A program made the position numbers and the translations under genes. 64,000 nucleotides of DNA from Streptosporangium lutulentum. GTDB taxonomy: Bacteria; Actinomycetota; Actinomycetes; Streptosporangiales; Streptosporangiaceae. Below are positions 16,294 through 24,242 of the stretch, one piece after another. The notes beneath the pieces are model-generated. The model ran no database searches. It saw nothing but the letters and a program-made list of their open reading frames with translations, and had not been told where the DNA came from. How positions within the stretch are numbered: position 1 is the first letter of the stretch; every line of letters starts with the position of its first letter. Location of the stretch: assembly GCF_030811455.1 (NCBI RefSeq), contig NZ_JAUSQU010000001.1, forward strand, positions 7,936,001 to 8,000,000, read 5' to 3'.

Positions 16294-17743
16294 CCTGTGT
16301 TCGCTGTTCGGCTTGAGGCCGGTAATACTCCTTTTTGGGGCCATGGGGACTCCAGTCCCCGAGGTAAGGGCGCAGGTCGTCTGGGGCTGGATCCTTGTTG
16401 AAGCCCGCGTGGGCGAGACGAGATGGACCGCGGAGTGGGTCTAGGCGGTCGGCGATCGCGTGTCCCCACTCGATCCAGGGACGCAGGAGTTCGGCTTCCC
16501 CTGGCTCCTGGCAGCCAGCCGCGGCTTGGTCGAGCGCGGCGCAGAATTCGCGGATTTCGCTGGCTGCCCCCCAGGCATCCAAGGCATTGGCGAATGTCGT
16601 GTTGCGGTAGTCATCAACTGCGCGGCTCCGGGCCTGCACCATCGAGGCCTCCCAGCGCGCCCGCTTCGCGGCTTCTTCTCGTTCTTGTTCGGCGAGCCAC
16701 TCCTCGTATTCCTGTCTCCGAGCGAGGGCAGCCTTTTCCGCCGCCCCGGCGCGATGCTCGATCTCCTTGACGACCTCGCATACTTTGCTTTCTACCAGCG
16801 AGCGCGAACTATCCGTCCACTGGTCGCGTCGGCTATGTGGCGACTGGGGTAACTCCAGGCGAAGGCGTCCCGTTGGTGCGGATTCGTATTGCACGGGGAC
16901 TCGCTGCCAGGCATAAGGTCTTCGGCGTTTTTCCTCGGGATCTGGCTCGCGGACCACTTGGTCCTGTTCCTCTTTGACGGCAACCGGGTACTGCCTCGTA
17001 CCGGCCTGTATGTACAGTCCGCGAGCTTTGCGTTTCTTGGACATCGAAAGTTTGTGGCCGCTTCGGCGGGCTTCTTCTGCAAGGGACTTGACCAGGTCGA
17101 TGGCCCGGGGCATGAGTGCCTCGGAGACGGCCAGTACCTCGGGATGATCCCGAAGCAGCTTGACCAGCGCGTCGGCATCGGTGACCTTGTCGCGTGCACT
17201 GAGGCGGATGCGGTTCCAGTCCGTCTCGTCCGGATGCGCGTCGTCGAAGAGCCGGATGATCAGATCGCCGCCATTTCGGCCGGTGTGCCGTAGATGGAAA
17301 CCTGCAGGTACCAGGTTGTGTTGTTTGGCCGCGTGCATCGCCCGCCGGTAGGACGCGCGTGTCTCCTGGTCAGGGGTCTGGATCTCGAGGGTTCCCCCAT
17401 TGTGTTGTAGGCGTTCGATCAACTCCTCGGCCAGGCCGAGGGGGCTTTGACCGGCGTCGCGTGTTCTGGAGGCGCCTGGTGTACGGGCAACGACGGCACT
17501 GCTCACTGTGCCTGGAGTTGGCCGGTCCGGGTGATGGCCATGCTTCAGATAGAAGCGGCCAGCCTCAGTGATCTCGGCCTGCCAGAATCCGTCCTTTCGC
17601 GGCGTGGTGACCAAGCCGCGGTCACGAAGCGCGTACACCGTTCTAGCCAGCTCCGGCGTCTTCGCGCTGACCGGTTCCTGGCTCTTCCCGATCCGCTGCA
17701 ACACCGTCAACTGACGATCATTTAACCTGTCCCATCGCTGCAC
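16226..17743 (-). CDS. Hypothetical protein with N-terminal winged-helix-like domain
   Basis: A 505-residue, highly charged cytosolic protein. Residues 1-75 (LNDRQLTVLQRIGKSQEPVS, then ALRDRGLVTTPRKDGFW) look like a winged helix followed by a linker. The middle (SYRRAMHAAKQHNLVPAGFH) may be a second small domain. Residues about 330-380 are a strongly charged helix (RQEYEEWLAEQEREEAAKRA). The function is not recognised. It overlaps the convergent 15457-16293 gene by 68 bp. It ends island A, lying just left of the repeated left-end sequence. Confidence 0.68.
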   Translation of the reverse strand: MQRWDRLNDRQLTVLQRIGKSQEPVSAKTPELARTVYALRDRGLVTTPRKDGFWQAEITEAGRFYLKHGHHPDRPTPGTVSSAVVARTPGASRTRDAGQSPLGLAEELIERLQHNGGTLEIQTPDQETRASYRRAMHAAKQHNLVPAGFHLRHTGRNGGDLIIRLFDDAHPDETDWNRIRLSARDKVTDADALVKLLRDHPEVLAVSEALMPRAIDLVKSLAEEARRSGHKLSMSKKRKARGLYIQAGTRQYPVAVKEEQDQVVREPDPEEKRRRPYAWQRVPVQYESAPTGRLRLELPQSPHSRRDQWTDSSRSLVESKVCEVVKEIEHRAGAAEKAALARRQEYEEWLAEQEREEAAKRARWEASMVQARSRAVDDYRNTTFANALDAWGAASEIREFCAALDQAAAGCQEPGEAELLRPWIEWGHAIADRLDPLRGPSRLAHAGFNKDPAPDDLRPYLGDWSPHGPKKEYYRPQAEQRTQVSDAHRESWSYGRRGRPQWWRR

Positions 17744-18017
17744 GTCACCAGATCACACCGCAATGTCACCGCAGGCAAGTGGTTTCAGGATTTGCGTCGC
17801 GTCGGCGAGCTTGTCGACCTTCTTGGTGTGGAGCATGCAGGGGGACTTGAACTGTTCGCCTATCCCCTGAGCAGGGTCGATGCCCCATGGTTAGACATCT
17901 CATGTCCGGAATGAGCGCGCAAGGTGGCGTCTCCTGGACTCAACTCGACAGAATCGGGTCTAACAGCGCGGCACACGCTTATGCCAGCGAACCCCAGCAG
18001 CCGCCAGTTCGGGATCT

Positions 18018-18066
18018 TGAACCGCGCCGGGTTTCGTGGAGCCTCCAGCAATCCCGGCGCGGTTCA
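18018..18066. mobile_element. 49-bp palindromic mini-element (IS-end remnant)
   Basis: Present in copy B and absent at the same position in copy A (3842). It has perfect 14-bp terminal inverted repeats, TGAACCGCGCCGGG at 18018-18031 and its complement at 18053-18066. The flanks are TCT on both sides, a 3-bp duplication. The A copy reads straight through with a single TCT. Short duplications and TGAAC termini fit an IS3-type element that lost its interior. Confidence 0.65.
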
Positions 18067-18120
18067 TCTTCAGCAGGCGGCTTCCGCTGCGCCTGGGGCA
18101 GGAGCAGTAGGGCGGGTGGG

Positions 18121-18365
18121 GCGGTGACGCTGACGGCGAACGTGGCGCACGGCTGGTCCGGCGGACTCGGGTCGCGCCTGGTCAGCGCTCTGGCACCGCT
18201 GGCCTTCGCGGGCGCGTACGAACTGCTCATGTGGATCGTCCGGAACACCCGGCAACCGTCCATCGAGACGCCGGCCAAGGACCACGTGTGCCAGCCCGTT
18301 GAGACTCTCGTTGAGGTGGAACGCGTGGTGCCGGTGCTGCCCACCGACCGGTACGAGGCGGCGCG
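18121..18365 (+). pseudogene. DUF2637 gene fragment
   Basis: Codes for the third and fourth membrane segments and part of the tail of the DUF2637 protein (GGAVTLTANVAHGW, then ELLMWIVRNTRQPSIE). The 5' half is deleted and the 3' end is joined to unrelated sequence after EAAR. It differs from 4280-4524 at only 4 of 245 positions. The duplication is therefore recent, or the two copies are kept alike by gene conversion. Confidence 0.8.
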
Positions 18366-18444
18366 TGCAACCGAACACCGCTTGTGGCTAGAGCCGTACG
18401 TCCACAGTAACGGCAACCATTCGTGTAGATACGTCACCGATGAG

Positions 18445-21381
18445 TTAGAGATCCTCCTCCTCAATGGAGAAGGTGACGCCAGGCAGCAGTTTCGCCTTGG
18501 ACAAGAGCGAACTGGTATCCCTCGTCCGGGCCGTCACGGTGATCTCCAACCCGAGCATCTGGAGATCGACAGTCGCCCTTGCCGGGTCGACGAGAGAGGC
18601 GAGTTCGCGGATGAGCCCCCACACGGCTTCGCGTTTCGCATCGTTGGTAAGCGACGACAGCGGCATCCTGACTTTCGTCACCTCGTAGGTCGTCGCTTCA
18701 GTCTCTGCCTGCGATGAAGGGACAGGATTTGCACCTGCGTATCCGCCGGTCAGCTTGCTCACGCCCTGACTCGACCCACCACCGCGTCCAGATACTGGAA
18801 TGAGGGACGTGGATGAAAGTTGGGGCGACAGCACCGGACGTGGGCGGAGCAATTGCTGCATCGATGCGGGCTGAATCTGGCTGGGGCTGGCGGGGCGAAT
18901 CTCATTGCCGTCGCTGTCGGTCAGCATCCATTCGGCACCGGTAGCCAGGTGAAACAAAGCCTGGCGCAGGTCATCGACGGTGGCAACCAGCGGCCAGGTG
19001 GGATCGCTGTATGGGAGGGCGAAAAGCTCTATAGGGGTGAGGTCACGTCCGAAGGCCCCGCGGCCGATCAGCTGGCTGACGTACTCGGGCGCCAGCGCTC
19101 CAGCTGCGACGGCGCGACCGACCGCGACAAGTTCGTTCCACACCTCCTGCCCTAACAGGGCGCTCCTACCGTCGGGCATCGTTTTGTACTGCACCGTCAG
19201 ACCGTCAGAGGTGCGAAGTAGGTAGGCGTAGTGCTGGTAGGCCCACTTAACATCAGTATCGAGTTTGGTCCGGGCCTCGTCCCTGCGTGCGCAAGCCTCG
19301 GGATACTCATCAGCGACAGGATCGAGTTGGGCGACAACGGTCTCCCAAGCGAGCAGGTCCCGGGCCCGATCGCGTGCGCGAGTGCGGCGCTGTGTGTTCA
19401 CCATGGCGACCACCATGGATGCCGCGTAGGTGGCGCTGAGCCCAGGCGTGACACCGAACGCCATGTTGAGGTCGACGCGGGTATCAGCATCGCGGCCGTT
19501 GAGCAGGCTCCACCGGCGTGGGTCGAGCACGACAAGACGGTTCTCCTGACCGTCAAACCCGGAGAAGCATCCGGCAGCGGAGGTATCGCTCCCGACGGAC
19601 CCTTCCGCGAAATGCGGCCCGCTAAAGGCTCCCTTACTGGCCAACCGCTGGGCGCGCTTCCACACACGGTCCAGCGCCAGATCATTGCTAACCATGGCTG
19701 TGGCGTTGGCGTGGTACATGTTCAGCGTCTGCTTGATGGAGAGGTAGAAACGTTCTGGTCCTTTGCCCGTGGCTGGGCGTGCTCGTTCCAAGGCTCCCAG
19801 GCCACCTTGGACGGGACTGGCGGTGAGAGCGTTGAAGACTTCTTCAGCAGTCGCGTACTGCACGTCCTGGCCGGCGATGGCAGCTATCAGCTCGGGCTTG
19901 GTTGCTCCACGGGCAGCTTGGGCCCGAGGAACCAGGCTGTAGGCAAAGCACGCGGTTGCCATCCGTACGGCGGGTGCTGGTTGGCCGGCCGACACGCCGT
20001 TGACGGCGAGCGCGGAGTCCATGATGAAGGCTGTGCCGCCACCTCCGCCGGAGCGGACGATGTCAGTGTTGGCCACCGCGCGGAATCCTTGTATGGCGCG
20101 GGCGCTGCCAGCCAGTACACCGGACGACAACAGGGCCTCTAAAGCGTTGGTGTGCAGAGGGATGTCTCCAGGACCGATCAGATCGGGTGCCCATCGTCCC
20201 GCTTCATGCTCGATCGCCCAGTGTAGGACTGTGCGCGCGAAGATATCGACGGTGGAACGAACCTGCTGGAAGGCTTGGACGACCGACCATTCTTTGGCGA
20301 TCAACTCGAAGAGGTCAGGGTGGAAGGGGTAAGTCTCGGCGGTCCGGTCGGGGAGGCTGGTAAGCGTACGGGCCGAACCGAGCTTGCTGTATACCTCCTT
20401 GGACCAAGTTTCATCAGCGGCGATAACGTAGGCGGTGCCGATCCTTCGGGCGGCTGCGTCTTCGATGTCGTTGGCGAACAGACGACGGCGGATGATCTGA
20501 GCGAAGTCGGCAGGCTCAGTAACCGTGACGGTTTCGCCGTTACGTCGCAGCCGAGTTGCGATGTACTCTCGGATTTCTTCGGCAGCCACAGGGTAGCCAG
20601 CTTGGTCCTTGTCGCTGCGAATCATCACCACGATCAGTGCGACGTGCGGTTGGTCATCGACAGCGTCGGCAAGAGCGTTGAGGAAAGCTTGTTCTCCAGG
20701 CAGACCGCCGATGGCATCCTGGTCATTCAACATCATCACGTAGTCCATGAGCTCATCGATGACTACCAGCACAGGGCGATCGATCTCAGCGAATGCAGCC
20801 TGCAGAGTTGCCTTGTTAGCGCCGAGGGAAACGTAGTGTTGCCAGCGGCTCATACGGTCTGGGTGGCTATGGAATAACAGCCACAGGAACCGCCCGAACA
20901 GGTCTGTGGCCGGTCCGAATCGAGGATCGGTTTTTCCTGGGGACATCGAATCACCGATGAGAATGATCGGGGCGACCGCGCTGAGATCCAGTTCATGTCC
21001 GCCTGCGGTGGCTTCGGCAGCGACAGCAAGCCCGAGCTCAGTGGCGAGGAACAGTCCAGTGTCGTTGATCATATGCCAGATACCGACGAGTGCATGGCTT
21101 TTACCTCCGCCCATGCCCTGGTCGAGGTGGAAACATGCCTTGGCCTCGACACCCGCCACCCAGAGCCGACGAGCGACCCGTCCTAGAAAGCCGACCAGCA
21201 ACGGAGTGGGCTGAGTGATGTCGGTGTAATAGCCACACTTGGCGTAAGGGACCGGAACGGTCTGGTAGACAGCCTTAGCCAGGCTCATCTGCAGTTCGCC
21301 CACCGACCCGTCAGTGCGGCGGACTTCGTCACGGAGGTTGAGGACATTGGCCCAATGGGCGCCGTGAGCGGGTTCGGTCAC
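18445..21381 (-). CDS. DUF499-type ATPase, third gene of Hma-like defence operon
   Basis: A 978-residue AAA-like ATPase. Residues 86-100 carry the P-loop LDQGMGGGKSHAL typical of DUF499/COG1483 proteins, and further on there are VLVVIDELMDYV (Walker B-like) and IVVMIRSDKD. Members accompany DUF1156 methylases and SNF2-type helicases in phage-defence operons. Here the order helicase, methylase, ATPase matches the Helicase-Methylase-ATPase (Hma) system. The ATG at 21381 overlaps the methylase stop in an ATGA, so the genes are translationally coupled. The likely role is an NTP-driven module that loads or controls the methylase or helicase on foreign DNA, which is inference. The reading frame is intact and close to full length for the family. 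Confidence 0.85.
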   Translation of the reverse strand: MTEPAHGAHWANVLNLRDEVRRTDGSVGELQMSLAKAVYQTVPVPYAKCGYYTDITQPTPLLVGFLGRVARRLWVAGVEAKACFHLDQGMGGGKSHALVGIWHMINDTGLFLATELGLAVAAEATAGGHELDLSAVAPIILIGDSMSPGKTDPRFGPATDLFGRFLWLLFHSHPDRMSRWQHYVSLGANKATLQAAFAEIDRPVLVVIDELMDYVMMLNDQDAIGGLPGEQAFLNALADAVDDQPHVALIVVMIRSDKDQAGYPVAAEEIREYIATRLRRNGETVTVTEPADFAQIIRRRLFANDIEDAAARRIGTAYVIAADETWSKEVYSKLGSARTLTSLPDRTAETYPFHPDLFELIAKEWSVVQAFQQVRSTVDIFARTVLHWAIEHEAGRWAPDLIGPGDIPLHTNALEALLSSGVLAGSARAIQGFRAVANTDIVRSGGGGGTAFIMDSALAVNGVSAGQPAPAVRMATACFAYSLVPRAQAARGATKPELIAAIAGQDVQYATAEEVFNALTASPVQGGLGALERARPATGKGPERFYLSIKQTLNMYHANATAMVSNDLALDRVWKRAQRLASKGAFSGPHFAEGSVGSDTSAAGCFSGFDGQENRLVVLDPRRWSLLNGRDADTRVDLNMAFGVTPGLSATYAASMVVAMVNTQRRTRARDRARDLLAWETVVAQLDPVADEYPEACARRDEARTKLDTDVKWAYQHYAYLLRTSDGLTVQYKTMPDGRSALLGQEVWNELVAVGRAVAAGALAPEYVSQLIGRGAFGRDLTPIELFALPYSDPTWPLVATVDDLRQALFHLATGAEWMLTDSDGNEIRPASPSQIQPASMQQLLRPRPVLSPQLSSTSLIPVSGRGGGSSQGVSKLTGGYAGANPVPSSQAETEATTYEVTKVRMPLSSLTNDAKREAVWGLIRELASLVDPARATVDLQMLGLEITVTARTRDTSSLLSKAKLLPGVTFSIEEEDL

Positions 21382-24242
21382 GAGGTCTCCTCGAACAAGC
21401 TGAGGGGGGTGGCCGCTACATGGGTGGTGCCGCTAGACACGGCAATGGCTTGGATGGACGCGCGGTTGCGCTTCACTGCAGCCAAGGCGACTCTGACTGG
21501 GTCAGAGGCAGGAAGTTTGGTGGCCAGCCAATCGACCAGCGCCCATACCTGTGCATCGGTCGGGGAGCGTTCTGCGGAGGTGAGACATGCGGCGGCGGCA
21601 ACCGTTCCCTCAGGCCACCTCGCCGCCATTCCGCGAACGACCTCATAGGTGCTGGAAGTGGAAAAGAGCTGGCCGGGGGCGTCGTGGCGGAGCCGGTATC
21701 CGGCCTTGGTCTCGATCAAGATGGGACCGCGTAGGTCCTCTATTCGCAACGCGTCGGATTGGGCGAAGAAACGGGCTTCTCCCTTGGGGACATCCATGCG
21801 GCCATGGACTTCATGCCAGAAGATTGCCAGCCGGGTGTGTGGGTCGAAGATCTCCAGTGGCGATTCGTCTAGTCGCAGGGCGACGGCATCACGGACGGCG
21901 CGGCGGGCCAGGGTCATGTAGTGCTCCAGGGACACGGCGGTCCCATCTGGCGTAATGACTTTGCTATAGCGACCCACTACCTGAAGGGCCGCCCCGTAGG
22001 AGGCCATGAGTTGGTCTTCGAGAGCTAGCCCATCGCCATCCCAGGTGCGGCAGCGGGTCTTAACTTGGTTGATCACCTCGGCATCGACCTGTGCTGCGAT
22101 ACCAATGGGTCGGTTGGGTGGGGCGACCCGCGCCCCTATGGAAACGGTCACGGAGATGGTCGCGACACCGGTGACGGCCGTCTCGGTGCGCGAGGGCCAA
22201 GACGAGGTGACCACGAAGCCGGCATTCGTCAGGGCGGCCAGCAGTCGTTTCCAGGCTTGGGGATCGGAGTGACCGAAGATGACGGTCATGTGCCCGTTAG
22301 CCTTAAGTACGCGCCGGGCTTCTGCAAAGGAGCGGGCCAACATGGACTCGTAGAAGTCCTGCGTGCGGTGATCACCGTTTGCCTTGGCTCCGCGTTTGAC
22401 GATGATCTCTTCGCTCTTGTCCTGTAGTCCGTCCGTGCCATCGAGTGCGCCATCGAAGAGATCCTTGAGAGCCCCCCGCAGCGCGCGCTTGAACCAGGCG
22501 TAGGACAGATCTGAGGAATCAGCGTAAGCGATCATGTCGTAGTAGGGCGGATCGGTCACGATCACATCGATTGTAGCGTCGCGAAATGGTAGTGCCACCG
22601 AGGAAGCACGGCGCAAGCGGGCAGGGGGTGACTCGAATGTGTTCTCGAGCAGCACTTTGCGAAGCGCGTTCAGCAAACTGGAGGAGACTGAACTCCAAGT
22701 TCCCGGTCCGGCGCCCGGTCCTACTTCGAGGTAGTCAAACGCATGCGTAACGGTGCTCTGGTTGGTGAAGACGTCACCTGAATAGACACGATTCTGCGCT
22801 GACCCATCAGGCCTTCCACGACTTTCTTTACGCGAGCCGCGGGTCGCCCGGCGTAGTTGCCGAGCAATGTTGGAGGCGGCATATGAACACAGAGCGGCGG
22901 CGTACTCTGGGCTCACCGCTTCGCGCAGCTCATGATGCAGTTCAGCGATGATTTTCGCAGTGGTGGCGAACAATATCGTTTGCCGAGGGTTCATCAACGA
23001 CCCATAGGTCGTGTAACCGTAGCCACTTGCGCGGACGTTGTCCTTGTTTCCGCGAGGGATCGCCTCATCGGGGAAGGGAGACAGCCCAGCGATGGTAGAT
23101 AGGGCCGATAGATCTGCACGTGCAGCAGCAGCGCTCTCGTCTGGCCGGGGCACCCGGAATTCTTTGCGGTTCGTGTTGGGGTCGATCTCGGCTACGGCCA
23201 GCATCGCGTCGATGTACTGACCAGCGAATCCTTTCGCTTTGACCACGTCCAAGGTGTGAACGTGGCCGCAATTAGGGAACGGGCACCGTGCGGATTTGCC
23301 TTGCTTTCCGACAGGCGCAGAGAATGTTGGCTGTTGTTGTGGAAGGCCGTCCTTGACGTGCGGGAGCCAGTGATCGCCATCTACAATCAGCTCAAGGGCT
23401 TGTCCTTCATCCCTAGTGCGGTTGTAAGGGTTCCGCAAGACCATCGAGCCGATCAAGGGAAACCGACGGCTGCAGCCGTCGCAGGGAATGGTGACAGCCC
23501 ACAGATACGCCCACGGCACCTGGCCACCCAGAGCGGCGTTTCCAGGGTAGTGGGCGGTCATCTGTTTAGCGACGCGGCGACCTACCTCAGATAGAACAGT
23601 CCGCACATCACCGAGTAAGCGTGGCTCTCCTGCCAGACCTGCGAGTCCCAGCTGACCGGTTGTGGCCGACTTTCGCCGTTTACTGTTCGGTGAGGCGGCT
23701 TCTTTTTCCTCCCTGGCAAATTCAGTTGCGGGAGAATAAGGTAGCGGGGGTTCAGCGGACCAATCACGTAGAGGGTAATCGGCCAGCAGTCGACCAGCGA
23801 GGGTTGCGACGGGGGAGAGGTCAATGCCGATGGCTGTGGCCCCGGCGCGGGTTGCCTCTAGCGAGATGATCCCTCGGCCAGAGTAGATATCGAGCACAAC
23901 GGGTGGCTTGGCCCCATACTGCTCGGCGATGCGACTGCGCAGGCGCAGCATCGCGGCCTTCTCGCCCTTGAGGACAGCCGCTTGTATGTCGAAACGATTC
24001 TCCAGGGTGTCCGGCAGAAGCGAGCACAACACGGCAGCACGTGCCTGTGCGATGGGCCGGGAGGCAAACCAGGTGAACAGCGCCTTCTCGCTGAGACCTG
24101 ATCCGGCAGGAGTGCCGACTGCTTTGTCCACCTCAGGGCAGGGAAACCAGGTGTCGATCAGGCGAGCAGGTGTCGCAGTCTGATCGGTCAAGCCACCGGT
24201 GGCGCTACTTTCGGCAGCGGTGACGGTCGGCGAGGTGCTCAT
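21378..24242 (-). CDS. DUF1156 DNA adenine methyltransferase, second gene of Hma-like operon
   Basis: A 954-residue N6-adenine methylase of the COG1743/DUF1156 type. Visible parts are an N-terminal DUF1156-like segment (CPEVDKAVGT, FTWFASRPIAQARAAVLCS), the SAM-binding region VLDIYSGRGIISLEATRAG, a zinc-ribbon pair (CDGCSRRFPLIG and CPFPNCGHVH) and the catalytic motif VTDPPYYD near residue 564. It is predicted to mark host DNA so that the partner helicase and ATPase act only on unmodified DNA. I chose ATG 24242 because it forms an ATGA overlap with the helicase stop; the open frame continues upstream, inside the helicase. The DUF499 ATPase gene follows with another ATGA overlap. Confidence 0.88.
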   Translation of the reverse strand: MSTSPTVTAAESSATGGLTDQTATPARLIDTWFPCPEVDKAVGTPAGSGLSEKALFTWFASRPIAQARAAVLCSLLPDTLENRFDIQAAVLKGEKAAMLRLRSRIAEQYGAKPPVVLDIYSGRGIISLEATRAGATAIGIDLSPVATLAGRLLADYPLRDWSAEPPLPYSPATEFAREEKEAASPNSKRRKSATTGQLGLAGLAGEPRLLGDVRTVLSEVGRRVAKQMTAHYPGNAALGGQVPWAYLWAVTIPCDGCSRRFPLIGSMVLRNPYNRTRDEGQALELIVDGDHWLPHVKDGLPQQQPTFSAPVGKQGKSARCPFPNCGHVHTLDVVKAKGFAGQYIDAMLAVAEIDPNTNRKEFRVPRPDESAAAARADLSALSTIAGLSPFPDEAIPRGNKDNVRASGYGYTTYGSLMNPRQTILFATTAKIIAELHHELREAVSPEYAAALCSYAASNIARQLRRATRGSRKESRGRPDGSAQNRVYSGDVFTNQSTVTHAFDYLEVGPGAGPGTWSSVSSSLLNALRKVLLENTFESPPARLRRASSVALPFRDATIDVIVTDPPYYDMIAYADSSDLSYAWFKRALRGALKDLFDGALDGTDGLQDKSEEIIVKRGAKANGDHRTQDFYESMLARSFAEARRVLKANGHMTVIFGHSDPQAWKRLLAALTNAGFVVTSSWPSRTETAVTGVATISVTVSIGARVAPPNRPIGIAAQVDAEVINQVKTRCRTWDGDGLALEDQLMASYGAALQVVGRYSKVITPDGTAVSLEHYMTLARRAVRDAVALRLDESPLEIFDPHTRLAIFWHEVHGRMDVPKGEARFFAQSDALRIEDLRGPILIETKAGYRLRHDAPGQLFSTSSTYEVVRGMAARWPEGTVAAAACLTSAERSPTDAQVWALVDWLATKLPASDPVRVALAAVKRNRASIQAIAVSSGTTHVAATPLSLFEETS

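Larger units (their letters stand above)
17841..18417 (+). repeat. Island left-end repeat, copy B
   Basis: A second, same-orientation copy of the sequence that begins island A. It starts with the T-arm-like GGGGGACTTGAAC (without the acceptor stem), aligns with 3664-3850, then is joined to a 98%-identical piece of the DUF2637 gene (18121-18365 versus 4280-4524, 4 mismatches in 245 bp) and to 18365-18417 (versus 6352-6406). It has its own internal deletion and a small insertion. From 17744 to 17840 nothing is seen. Confidence 0.82.

Noticed and set aside
17841-17853. Second tRNA 3' end at copy B
   Set aside because: Only a T-arm-like 13 bp is present; acceptor stem and terminator are missing, so it is not a tRNA fragment in its own right.
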